Source of the DNA: Microcaldota archaeon
GTDB lineage: Archaea > Micrarchaeota > Micrarchaeia > Micrarchaeales > Micrarchaeaceae
Assembly (NCBI GenBank): GCA_021810685.1
Contig: JAJZII010000005.1
Location: 1 to 20,809, forward strand
DNA: 20,809 nt
Direction of reading: 5' to 3'
The position numbers were made by a program, and so were the translations under genes. The notes beneath the pieces were generated by a model. It was not told the origin of the DNA, ran no database searches, and worked only from the letters and a program-made list of their open reading frames with translations. This document shows, piece after piece, positions 13,356 through 20,809 of the stretch. Numbering within the stretch: position 1 is the stretch's first letter; the number at the start of each line of letters is the position of its first letter.

Positions 13356-14015
13356 CTACGCCGGCGCGTTGTAGAGCTTCCTGATAAGCGCCTCCGTCAG
13401 CTTAATGGTTAGCGGCTGGCTGACCTGCGGAGCGTAGCCGTTTACGACTATGCTGCCCACATAATGATCGTAGCTGAAGAGGGTGTTGTATTCATACACT
13501 GGCCCGTCGTACGAGGCATTGGTCGAGAGCGCCGAATTGTTGAACACTGCCACGTATGGAACCCCATAAATTTTGACGGTCGTGCCGTTGTAAGTGTAGT
13601 TGACGCTGGTTTCGTTGCTGAAGACCGCACCGACAAGCTGCGGGCTGACGTTGTAGACGGATTGCAGCATGGAAGCCGCGGCGTACGAAGCACTTGAGGA
13701 ACTGCTCATGAGGAATACGGAAGAGGTGATGAGGTTCGGGTAAGAGGTCATGTTCAGCGTCTTGTTGGTGAGTGAGAATACCGAAACCGATGACTCAAGG
13801 TACTGAGGTTCCGCAGGAACGTATATCTTGGCTTGGGCGCCGACCTCGTAGGCGGCGTAGTTTGGCCCAGCGTAGGCTGCGACATCTCCCAGAGTCAAGT
13901 TTGGTATGTTGACCAGGGAATTTTGAGTGTGGTAAAGATATAAGCCTGCTACTGCGGTGACTATCGCGATAGCGGCAGCTGCATAAATGACATTTCTGCG
14001 CATATGTCTTGCCAT
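13356..14015 (-). CDS. Membrane-anchored extracellular protein, paralogue 3, 219 aa
   Basis: A short basic N-terminus (MARHMRRN) precedes one membrane segment (about 8-27), giving a protein anchored by its N-terminus with the rest outside. The exported part is rich in Ser, Val, Tyr and Asn, with about nine N-x-S/T sites, and has no cysteines. The end, VKIYGVPYVAVFNNSALSTN followed by YEYNTLFSY and GSIVVNGYAP, lines up with the ends of the two proteins encoded just upstream, so all three look like diverged paralogues. It has its own TATA box (14053-14061) and GTGAT 3 nt before the ATG. The ATG at 14003 is an alternative start. The function is unknown; the family is not recognised. Confidence 0.75.
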   Translation of the reverse strand: MARHMRRNVIYAAAAIAIVTAVAGLYLYHTQNSLVNIPNLTLGDVAAYAGPNYAAYEVGAQAKIYVPAEPQYLESSVSVFSLTNKTLNMTSYPNLITSSVFLMSSSSSASYAAASMLQSVYNVSPQLVGAVFSNETSVNYTYNGTTVKIYGVPYVAVFNNSALSTNASYDGPVYEYNTLFSYDHYVGSIVVNGYAPQVSQPLTIKLTEALIRKLYNAPA

Positions 14016-14052
14016 AGTATCACGACATCTTCTTTCTCTTCTTCTGCTTCAA

Positions 14053-14061
14053 CATTTATAG
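14053..14061 (-). promoter_or_regulatory. TATA box for the 219-aa gene
   Basis: On the minus strand CACTATAAATG lies in the 58-bp gap after the 233-aa gene and predicts a start near 14030. The third paralogue can thus be transcribed separately from the upstream surface operon. Confidence 0.5.
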
Positions 14062-14073
14062 TGCTTGCTAAGC

Positions 14074-14775
14074 TCATTGCACCCGTCCGGCAAGCCTTTC
14101 CGCTAGCGCGATCGAGTAAGAACTGAAGTTCGCCGACGGAACGTAGCTATTAACGAAGACCATCGCCACGGTGGTGCCGCGCTCGAAGACGGTTGCGTAC
14201 TGATAATCAGGCATGTGTATGTTGCCGAGGTTAAGCGCACCTGCCACAGAACTGTTGAAGACGGCAATTGAGTTGACTGAGTAGATGCGCACGGTTCTCG
14301 ACACGCCGCCGGGCATTGTTGTGTAGTTGAAACTGCTCACTGTTTGGTTGGCGTTGTTTGAGTAGAACAGCAGCGAATCCAGCTCGGAGGTCGCGGACGA
14401 TGTGTTCGCCATGACAAGCATCTCAGAGGCTATGACCGCAGGGTTGCGCGCCCTGCTGTAGTTGCCTGTGGCGTTGAACACTGAGACCGTGGCCGACACA
14501 TACCCTTCCACCCTCAGCTGCGAAGCGAAGAGCGTGCTGTTATTTTGCATCACTGTCGTGTACTCTTGGCCTGGCACGACGGCCGCTAGGTCGGTCGCCG
14601 TCAGGCCTGGCACAGTGGCATACGGCGCTGCGACAGGAGTCGATAGGATATAAGGCGGGGGATTGATATATGCAATAACGGCTATGACTGTCACAGCGAC
14701 CGCAACGATGAGCGCGACTGCAAGAGTGTGCCTGCCTTTGCTGGCCGCTGCACGGCTACGCCTCCTCTGGCTCAT
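14074..14775 (-). CDS. Membrane-anchored extracellular protein, paralogue 2, 233 aa
   Basis: The protein starts MSQRRRSRAAASKG, a strongly basic cytoplasmic tip, followed by one membrane segment (about 17-36) and an exported domain with many N-x-S/T sites. The final third carries the pattern shared with its neighbours: TVRIYSVNSIAVFNSSVAG, YQYATVFERGTTVAMVFVNS and YSIALAERLAG. The central NTSSATSELDSLLFYSN is matched by similar Ser-rich helices in the other two. The ATG at 14775 overlaps the upstream stop as ATGA, so it is translated together with paralogue 1; a longer frame reaching back to 15000 lies inside that gene and is not used. It is probably a surface-exposed accessory protein. No known domain is recognised. 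Confidence 0.75.
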   Translation of the reverse strand: MSQRRRSRAAASKGRHTLAVALIVAVAVTVIAVIAYINPPPYILSTPVAAPYATVPGLTATDLAAVVPGQEYTTVMQNNSTLFASQLRVEGYVSATVSVFNATGNYSRARNPAVIASEMLVMANTSSATSELDSLLFYSNNANQTVSSFNYTTMPGGVSRTVRIYSVNSIAVFNSSVAGALNLGNIHMPDYQYATVFERGTTVAMVFVNSYVPSANFSSYSIALAERLAGRVQ

Positions 14776-15716
14776 GACAATACCTGCAGCGTCTTTATGA
14801 TGTTCGTGGCTATAGTTGTGGAATATGAGCTGTCGAAGCTGTGGGCCACGCCGAACGTTATGACTATGATTACTGTACTGTTGTTCCGGAAGGCCAGCTG
14901 GTACTGCACCATGCGCTGGTAGATCGGCGAGAACGATAGTACTGACACAGGCACGCCGTCCAGGACTGTATGGTTGGCGGTGATCATAGTCTTGTACCAT
15001 CCAGCCTTGCTCGAGTTGGCAGGTATGCTGCGCACAACGGAGAAGTTCGTCTCGGATACGTAGCCCTGCACCGAGCTGTTGACTGAGCGGTTCACAGTGT
15101 CATTCAGCGTGTTGTTATACTGGAATAGTGAGAAGAAGTGCGCCGCGTCAGAGCTGCTGCTGAAGTTGAACGTCTGTATTATGACGCCTACGGGATAGCT
15201 GGCATTGGAATACTGCGCAGGTACGGGCATGCTGTAGTTGAGCGCGGGTTCGGTGGGACTCCCGACGAGCAGGTACGTAAAGTTGAGGCCGTACTCTGCA
15301 ATGTTACTGCCCGTTGCGCCTACAAAGAACGACTCTGTGAGCGAACCTGACGGCCCGATGCCGTAGTTGTTGAAACGCAAAGCGTTAGGCAGTCCGTAGA
15401 GGGCGTACGCAGGCTTGAGTATGTCAACTGGCACGAAGCTGGTGTTGCGCGGCGTTGTTGTGGTAACTGGCGCAGTGGTCGTGTTAGGTGCAGGCGGGCT
15501 TACTGTTACGGTGGTATGCGTAGTTGTACCAGTGCCCTGCACATGGAGGAAGTAACCTATTACCCCTATCGCCGCGGCGAGCACCGCGATGGTCACGATT
15601 ATAGTAGTTGCACGGCTCCTGCCGGATATCGGCTGCAGTCCCTGCGTCATTCCAAGAGGAGGCGCAGCTGCATCCGTCTGGTCTGATTGCGTAGGCGCTT
15701 CGCTTCCTATCTGCAT
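14772..15716 (-). CDS. Membrane-anchored extracellular protein, paralogue 1, 314 aa
   Basis: A polar cytoplasmic N-terminus of about 35 residues is followed by one membrane segment (about 37-58). A Thr/Pro linker (about 62-90, HTTVTVSPPAPNTTTAPVTT) then acts as a stalk for an exported domain rich in N-x-S/T sites (more than ten). The domain ends with LDGVPVSVLSFSPIYQRMVQ and NSTVIIVITFGVAHSF, then TTIATNIIKTL, the same order of elements as in the two following proteins. The ATG at 15716 lies 4 nt after the giant protein's stop, and GTGATCC spanning that stop can serve as ribosome site, so it is co-translated with the giant surface protein. It may help anchor, fold or display that protein. This is inference from position. 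Confidence 0.75.
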   Translation of the reverse strand: MQIGSEAPTQSDQTDAAAPPLGMTQGLQPISGRSRATTIIVTIAVLAAAIGVIGYFLHVQGTGTTTHTTVTVSPPAPNTTTAPVTTTTPRNTSFVPVDILKPAYALYGLPNALRFNNYGIGPSGSLTESFFVGATGSNIAEYGLNFTYLLVGSPTEPALNYSMPVPAQYSNASYPVGVIIQTFNFSSSSDAAHFFSLFQYNNTLNDTVNRSVNSSVQGYVSETNFSVVRSIPANSSKAGWYKTMITANHTVLDGVPVSVLSFSPIYQRMVQYQLAFRNNSTVIIVITFGVAHSFDSSYSTTIATNIIKTLQVLS

Positions 15717-15720
15717 TGGA

Positions 15721-18700
15721 TCACGTAACCAGGTAGCCGTCGACGACGTAGTCGTCTATCGGTTCGGTGTTTATGTCGTAGAACGTCTTCTTCGTGGTGT
15801 TCGCTATTACTATGCTCGTTACAGTGACGTTCTGGCGTGTAAGCGGGTCGAATAGGCTGTCGCCTATCCTGACATTCCTCGCCAGCATGTTTTGGCCGTT
15901 GACCAGGAGATCCTCCTGGCCGTCCACGACGAGCTTGTCGTTTATAGTATAGGTCTGGTTGCCGTATACAATATCCATCGAAGTCACGGTGCTAGGCACA
16001 AGCCTGCCAGTCTGTATGTCGTAGCTCATGACAACATCGCCCTGCCTGAGCGAGCTGACGGGGATGCCGGCACCGTTGGCCATGGATATCGTGGCGTTGC
16101 CGAAGACCGAATCGCCTATGGTCTTGTCCTTGTCGATGAGGTAGCCGTCGGCTATGTAGTTGTTGACCGGCGTGCCGAGGAAGTCGTATACCTTGCCTCC
16201 CTTCTTCAGCACCTGCAGCGATGTTATGGTCACGTTGGTGTTAGTGAGCGGGTCGAAGAGCACATCGCCCACCTTGGCAGTGTATGCCCTCGCCCACCTG
16301 CCATTTATGAACAGCAGCTCTCCGCTGTCTGTCTGGAGCAGTTTGTTGAATATGTACTTGTTGCTGGAGGTGAGCACCTGGACGTCGGACACGACCGAGG
16401 GCTGCAGCTTGTGGGTGTTTAGGTTATATGATAATATGACTGTCCCCGGGGTTATATTTGACGCGTTCTCGTAGATGCCGTCCGCCAGCAATATCTGGGT
16501 ATCGCCATAGATAGAGGCTGTGGACTTGACTGAGGTAGTGGGTTTCGTGGAGATGGTTGCTGTGGAGACGCTGACGGTCGTGACGCTGACGCTCGTGCTC
16601 TCGCAGGTGCCGAACTCGCTGCCGGAGGGCTTTTCGGTGCATCCGCCGCCGCTCACGGTGATAAAATACTTGCCGTTGCCCACACATGTATAGCCGCTTG
16701 CGCAGTTAACGGCGCCGCACTCGGTGCCGCCGCCGACTACGCAGCTGCCGGTGACTGAGATTGTAGTGACGGTGGTGCTGACGCTCGTTGTAGTATATAT
16801 TATGAATGGACTATCGTAGGCGGATATAGGTAACGTTCCTATCAAAGGCCATGAGTTTATATTGTTAGTTGATGTGTCAGCGCTGTAAATATAATTACTC
16901 GTGTACTGTGAAGTTGAGGTTGGAGTTGCGACATCAGCTCCTCCGGCGCAGTAGAGGTTAGAAGTTCCGGGAGCATATGAGCACCCCTGTCCACCCAGCA
17001 CCCATGGGTATGATGATCCCGTCTCATACCAGTAAGAGTTGCCGTTTGAGGGGTTCGCAGTGTAAAATACAGTAGCATTTTCAGAAGAAAGATCGCTGCA
17101 GGTATTTGGGCCTGTATAACCATTCCCAAGCGCGAACACCACGCCAGAGGATGATATTACGGGCTCTAGGTCACCGTTGCATAGGTAGAGGTTATTGTTG
17201 ACGTTATTGTTGTCTAGTAGGCCTGTGTAAGTCCAGTCTACCGTGGAACCAGCCCTTATGCTACTCAATGAAGCGACATTCAAGGAGCCGCTGTCGGAGA
17301 CTGATCCAATGCATATTAAGTTGCCGTTATATGTCACGCAGCCTCCGCCGGATGGCAGGTCAGAGGTTGGCACGTACATAGTCGTCGCGCTCCATGATCC
17401 CACGGTCCCGGAGCTCGCCGTCGCCCAGTAAACCACGTCACTGCCGTATGTGTAACAGTATATGTAGCCGCTATACAGCACGCACTTGTTATCTCCAAAC
17501 CCGCTTGCATAGCTCCCTAGTGGAACACTCGGCTGCGACGCCCATGATGTTACTCCGCTTCCTGTCAGCAATCCGGAATAAACAGCATCCGTGTAGCTTC
17601 CTGCAGAATTGATGCCGCCTATACAGTAGACATACGCGTTGTCAGTCAGGCATATTGGGCTCGTGTAAGATATAGGGTATGAAGCGCTGGTCTGCCAGGA
17701 GGTAGAGCTCGACAGCTCACCGTAGTAGACATTATCGTTCGTCCCATTGCCGACCATAAGTGCATATATGATGGTTGTGGTGGCAGCAACAGAAGTGGTA
17801 GAGACGGTGGTGGTGGAGACGGTGCTGGTAGTAGTCTTGCAGGTGCCGGTCTGCTTGCCGCCGCCGCTTGGGATGCATCCGCCGCCGCTCACGGTGACAA
17901 AATACTTGCCGTTGCCGACGCAGCTGAAGCCGCTTGCACAATTAGAGTAGCCGCACTCGGTGCCGCCGCCGACTACGCAGGTGGGGGTGGCGAAGTTCGC
18001 CGTCTCTGTCACCGGCCCGCTCATGGTGACGCTTAGCGGGTTGCTGGTGCTTGCTGTGGTGCCGGTCCAGCTGCTGAATACGTGTTCTGTGTTACTATTG
18101 TCAGGTATGGCCGTGAGCGAGACGATAGCGCCAGAGTTGTACCATGGGCCGGTGTTGGGCGATGCGCTGACCGTCCCTGCGCCGGAAGGGCTCACGGCCG
18201 TCGTGAGCTCGTACTGCAGCGTGTACGCCGCGGTGACCGTGCAGCTGGCAGTTGCCGTGAAGGTTGCGGACTGCGCAGTCTGGCCGCAGCCGCTCAATGG
18301 CGAGAACGCATACTGCGTATCGGTGCCTGCGCTGACAGTGGAGGCATACAAATAGGTAACTGAGGAGCCATAGGGCACTGTCAGGCTGGCGAGCGGGCTC
18401 GCGTACGGGTAGTTGGTGGTGCCTACTGTCACGACGGTGTTGGAATCGGTGCCGGACATGGCGGACGATGTAAACGTTATAGTAAGCGGCGGGTAGAAGT
18501 TCGCTGTCTCTGTCGTCACATTGTTGTTTATGGTGACGCTTAGCGGGTTGCTGGTGCCTGTTGCAGTGCCGCTCCAGTCGTCGAAGACGTAGTTAGTGTT
18601 GGGCGTTGCCGTGAGCGAGACGATAGCGCCAGAGTTGTACCATGGGCCGGCAGGCGATGCGCTGACCGTCCCTGCGCCTGAGGGGCTCATGGCCGTCGTG

Positions 18701-20809
18701 AGCTCGTACTGCGTCGTGTACGCCGCGGTGACCGTGCAGCCAGCCGTTGCCGTAAAGGTTGCGGACTGCGCACTCTGGCCGCAGCCGCTCAGTGACGAGA
18801 ACGCATACTGCGTGTTGGTGTATCCGCTCACTGGCGACGCGAACGCGTATTGTACAGACGAGCCGTAGGGCACGCCTATCGTGACCGGGAATTGCGAGTA
18901 TGAGTAGCTCGTGTTGTTGGTCGTCAGGACCGTGCCGGAGGTGCCCGACATGCTAGATATGTCGTACGTTATCTGCACCGGCGAGTAATAGCTGGCGGTC
19001 TCGCTTATCGGGCTATTCATCGTGATGCTGGAGCTTGCGGCCGTGGACGAGTACGAGACTGTGCCGGTGCCGATCCATGTGTCTAAGACGTAGTTCTTGG
19101 ATGGCGTCTCAGATATCGCGACTGAAGAACCTGAGTTCTCCCAGTAGGTGCCTGCGGCAGGGCTCGTCGTGCCGCCATTGCTCGGAGATGCCGCCATCGT
19201 GAGCTGGTACTGCGTCGTGTACGCCGCGGTGACCGTGCAGCTGGCAGTTGCCGTGAAGCTTGCGGACTGTGCAGTCTGGCCGCAGCCGGAGAGTGAAGAA
19301 TATAAGTATTGAGTACCGGTGCCTGCGCCGACGTTTAAGGCATACGAATAGGTAACCGAGGAGCCGTAGGGCACTGTCAGGCTGGCGAGCGGGCTCGCGT
19401 ACGGGTAGTTGGTGGTGCCTACTGTCACGACGGTGTTGGAATCGGTGCCGGACATGGTGGACGATGTAAACGTCACTGTGACAGGTGGGTAGAAGTTCGC
19501 AGTCTCTGTCAATCCGCTGCTCGGCATCGTTATAGTGTCACTTGCTGACGTGCCAGAGTAGCCGCTGCCTGGCACGCTGGACGTCCAGTTCTTGAAGACG
19601 TAGTTAGTGTTGGGGCTCTCGCTGATGCCGATGCTGGTGCCTGCGGCATACCAGTAGCTGCCTATGCTAGGTGTTGTGGTGCCGCTGCCGGAGGGGCTTA
19701 CGGCCATCGTAAGTTCGTACTGACCGGTGTACGTCGCGGTGACCGTGCAGCTGCTGGCTGGCGCGGTGACCGTGCCGGACTGCGCGCTTGCGCCGCAGCC
19801 GCTTATTGAACTGTATACAGACTGCACGTTGGTGCCGCCGCTCACTGGCGACACGTACGCGTATGTGGTGCCTGAGCCATAGTAGGTAATCACATGAACG
19901 GGAAGCTGCGCGCTGTCATAGTTGGTACCTGCCACCGTCACGACTGTGCCGGAGGGCGTGCCCACGAGGCCTGTTGCTGTGAACGTTATGTTTACAGGCG
20001 GGTAGAAGTTCGCCGTCTCGGTCACCGGCCCGCTCATGGTGACGCTTAGCGGGTTGGTCGTGCCTGCTGTGGTGCCGGTCCAGTTCTTGAAGACGTAGTT
20101 AGTGTTGGGCGTCGCCGTAAGCGAGACGATGGTGCCAGAGTTGTACCATGGGCCGGCGGGCGATGCGCTGACTGTCCCTGCGCCTGACGGGCTCACGGCC
20201 GTCGTGAGCTGGTACTGGCCGGTGTACGTCGCTGTGACCGAGCAGTTGGCCGTTGCAGTGAATGAGCCGCTCTGCGCGCTTGCGCCGCAGCCGCTTATTG
20301 AACTATATATGGAACGCACGTTGGTGCCGCCGCTCACGGGCGACGCGTAATTGTATGACACGCTGGAGCCGTATGGAACCCCTATCGTCGCTACGGGCGA
20401 GCCGTAGGCGTAGTTAGTACTACTGTTAGCCGTGAGCACCGTGCCGGAGGGCGTGCCTATGATGCCCGTCGCATAGAACTTCACGATTATAGGGGTGTAG
20501 TAGTATGACGTCTCTGTAATGGGCGAGCTCATCGTCACAGAGGAGCTTGAGGTCGCACCGGTGTAGGAGCCAGTGCCCGAGCCTGTCCACTGGTGGAAGA
20601 CGTAATTGGTATTAGGAGTCTGGCTTATCGGCACGGCTGTGCCGGAATTTTCCCAGTATGTGCCTGCGGCAGGGCTCGTCGTGCCGCCGTTGGAAGGCGC
20701 GCTGGCCATCGTCAGCTGGTATTGCGTCGTATATGTTGCGATGACCGTGCAGTTGCCCGTTGCCGTGAATGAGCTGCCGGTGCCTGATGCGCCGCAGCCG
20801 CTGGCGCCG
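15721..20809 (-). CDS. Giant repetitive cell-surface protein with Kelch-like and Hint-like domains, 5' end cut by window edge
   Basis: The frame is open to the right edge, so the N-terminus and signal peptide are missing; about 1,695 residues are visible. In order there are: (a) six repeat units of about 165 aa (20809-17985), each a Cys-paired beta module (GCGxxAQS ... CTVTATYT) followed by an InlB-B-like repeat (SPSGAGTVSASPAG, then NYVFKNWTGT and VTMSGPVTETANF); (b) a six-Cys module (17979-17839); (c) a Thr/Ser/Val linker and a Kelch-like propeller with YVYCIGGINSAGSYTDAVYS and similar blades (about 17775-16790); (d) a second six-Cys module (16743-16603); (e) two tandem Hint-like domains (about 16520-16130 and 16115-15724). 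The Hint copies show GDTQILLADG, ITPGTVILSYNLNT and KVGDVLFDP but lack the first Cys, the TxxH His and the final HN, so self-processing looks dead. Likely an adhesin or surface-layer-associated protein. It leads the operon with the paralogue genes. Confidence 0.85.
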   Translation of the reverse strand, partial: GASGCGASGTGSSFTATGNCTVIATYTTQYQLTMASAPSNGGTTSPAAGTYWENSGTAVPISQTPNTNYVFHQWTGSGTGSYTGATSSSSVTMSSPITETSYYYTPIIVKFYATGIIGTPSGTVLTANSSTNYAYGSPVATIGVPYGSSVSYNYASPVSGGTNVRSIYSSISGCGASAQSGSFTATANCSVTATYTGQYQLTTAVSPSGAGTVSASPAGPWYNSGTIVSLTATPNTNYVFKNWTGTTAGTTNPLSVTMSGPVTETANFYPPVNITFTATGLVGTPSGTVVTVAGTNYDSAQLPVHVITYYGSGTTYAYVSPVSGGTNVQSVYSSISGCGASAQSGTVTAPASSCTVTATYTGQYELTMAVSPSGSGTTTPSIGSYWYAAGTSIGISESPNTNYVFKNWTSSVPGSGYSGTSASDTITMPSSGLTETANFYPPVTVTFTSSTMSGTDSNTVVTVGTTNYPYASPLASLTVPYGSSVTYSYALNVGAGTGTQYLYSSLSGCGQTAQSASFTATASCTVTAAYTTQYQLTMAASPSNGGTTSPAAGTYWENSGSSVAISETPSKNYVLDTWIGTGTVSYSSTAASSSITMNSPISETASYYSPVQITYDISSMSGTSGTVLTTNNTSYSYSQFPVTIGVPYGSSVQYAFASPVSGYTNTQYAFSSLSGCGQSAQSATFTATAGCTVTAAYTTQYELTTAMSPSGAGTVSASPAGPWYNSGAIVSLTATPNTNYVFDDWSGTATGTSNPLSVTINNNVTTETANFYPPLTITFTSSAMSGTDSNTVVTVGTTNYPYASPLASLTVPYGSSVTYLYASTVSAGTDTQYAFSPLSGCGQTAQSATFTATASCTVTAAYTLQYELTTAVSPSGAGTVSASPNTGPWYNSGAIVSLTAIPDNSNTEHVFSSWTGTTASTSNPLSVTMSGPVTETANFATPTCVVGGGTECGYSNCASGFSCVGNGKYFVTVSGGGCIPSGGGKQTGTCKTTTSTVSTTTVSTTSVAATTTIIYALMVGNGTNDNVYYGELSSSTSWQTSASYPISYTSPICLTDNAYVYCIGGINSAGSYTDAVYSGLLTGSGVTSWASQPSVPLGSYASGFGDNKCVLYSGYIYCYTYGSDVVYWATASSGTVGSWSATTMYVPTSDLPSGGGCVTYNGNLICIGSVSDSGSLNVASLSSIRAGSTVDWTYTGLLDNNNVNNNLYLCNGDLEPVISSSGVVFALGNGYTGPNTCSDLSSENATVFYTANPSNGNSYWYETGSSYPWVLGGQGCSYAPGTSNLYCAGGADVATPTSTSQYTSNYIYSADTSTNNINSWPLIGTLPISAYDSPFIIYTTTSVSTTVTTISVTGSCVVGGGTECGAVNCASGYTCVGNGKYFITVSGGGCTEKPSGSEFGTCESTSVSVTTVSVSTATISTKPTTSVKSTASIYGDTQILLADGIYENASNITPGTVILSYNLNTHKLQPSVVSDVQVLTSSNKYIFNKLLQTDSGELLFINGRWARAYTAKVGDVLFDPLTNTNVTITSLQVLKKGGKVYDFLGTPVNNYIADGYLIDKDKTIGDSVFGNATISMANGAGIPVSSLRQGDVVMSYDIQTGRLVPSTVTSMDIVYGNQTYTINDKLVVDGQEDLLVNGQNMLARNVRIGDSLFDPLTRQNVTVTSIVIANTTKKTFYDINTEPIDDYVVDGYLVT
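16603..16743 (-). repeat. Six-Cys module, copy 2
   Basis: It encodes CVVGGGTECG, NCASGYTCVGNGKYFITVSG and a closing GTC. The six cysteines probably form three disulfides in an exported mini-domain. It sits between the Kelch-like propeller and the Hint-like domains and is nearly identical to the copy at 17839-17979. Confidence 0.75.
17839..17979 (-). repeat. Six-Cys module, copy 1
   Basis: It encodes the same CVVGGGTECG and NCASGFSCVGNGKYFVTVSG pattern, before the Kelch-like region. Thr/Ser/Val linkers follow both copies, so the pair brackets the propeller like two clasps. Confidence 0.75.
18371..18461 (-). repeat. 91-bp perfect direct repeat, copy 1
   Basis: The copy here is identical over 91 bp to 19367-19457, offset by 996 bp (two repeat units), with further near-identity beyond. 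That is much higher identity than between adjacent units and points to recent duplication or gene conversion. Confidence 0.75.
19367..19457 (-). repeat. 91-bp perfect direct repeat, copy 2
   Basis: Partner of 18371-18461. Both encode the part of the Cys-paired module containing TVPYGSSVTY and TVVTVGTTNYPYASPLASL, in units 4 and 6. Confidence 0.75.

Larger units (their letters stand above)
17985..20809 (-). repeat. Six tandem ~500-bp coding repeat units
   Basis: Units start near 20724, 20220, 19725, 19215, 18712 and 18220 (each at the strand before the InlB-B-like half), spaced 495-512 bp. Units fall into subtypes: PSNGGTTSPAAGTYWENSG in 1 and 4, PSGAGTVSASPAGPWYNSG in 2, 5 and 6 and a variant in 3, so the array grew by duplication of more than single units. 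Confidence 0.8.

Noticed and set aside
14776..15000. 75-residue N-terminal extension of the 233-aa membrane protein
   Set aside because: It lies inside the upstream gene in another frame; the ATGA overlap and the basic tip plus membrane helix support the ATG at 14775.
15721..16520. Active intein
   Set aside because: There is no nucleophilic Cys/Ser at the first position, no TxxH, no terminal His-Asn and no following extein; the domains end at the stop codon.
15892..20350. Plus-strand frames opposite the giant surface protein
   Set aside because: They recur at the repeat period and mirror the minus-strand repeats; none has a promoter or a recognisable domain.
17985..20809. CRISPR array or non-coding satellite
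   Set aside because: The ~500-bp repeats keep one open frame throughout and vary as protein modules; there are no short repeats with unique spacers.

Overview
The window is about 20.8 kb of archaeal DNA with moderately high GC. Evidence for an archaeon: AT-rich TATA boxes about 25 nt ahead of predicted transcript starts, several promoters so close to the ATG that the message would be nearly leaderless, GGAGGT/GGTGAT ribosome sites inside operons, heavy use of ATA (Ile) and AGG (Arg) codons, and archaeal-type proteins (FKBP with a flap insert, a ribbon-helix-helix regulator, an EF-1A-like GTPase). The many unrecognised small genes and the very large repetitive surface protein would suit a DPANN-type lineage such as Micrarchaeota, but that placement is an inference. 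No rRNA, tRNA, CRISPR array, transposase or integrase was seen.

Layout, left to right. (1) 1-2231, minus: a large protein, cut by the left edge, with a degenerate metallophosphoesterase-like N-terminal half interrupted by a coiled coil, and the start of a second, intact-looking phosphoesterase domain. (2) 2578-7007: small, mostly unrecognised genes on both strands. These include a two-gene operon for a membrane-anchored FKBP prolyl isomerase and a SWIM zinc-finger protein, and a coupled pair of unknown genes. (3) 7122-9529, plus: a sulfatase-fold enzyme with Thr at the formylglycine position, overlapping by 4 bp a GT4 glycosyltransferase; probably surface-glycan work. (4) 9548-12112, minus: an operon of a ribbon-helix-helix regulator, a 101-aa unknown protein, a CysD-like PP-loop ATP pyrophosphatase and a CysN-like GTPase. 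A perfect palindrome beside the operon TATA box is a strong candidate operator. The CysD-like protein carries a CC...CxxC cysteine set like that of [4Fe-4S] APS reductases. (5) 12294-13205, plus: an EF-Tu/SelB-like protein without a GTP-binding P-loop. (6) 13356-20809, minus: a cell-surface locus. It holds a giant repetitive secreted protein (cut by the right edge) made of ~500-bp repeat units, two six-Cys modules flanking a Kelch-like propeller, and two degenerate Hint-like domains at the C-terminus. Three membrane-anchored, Asn-glycosylation-rich proteins that look like diverged paralogues follow it.

The regions best deserving follow-up are the giant surface protein with its three companions, and the CysD/CysN-like operon with its putative operator and possible iron-sulfur site. 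All family assignments come from reading translated motifs by eye; no database search was run.
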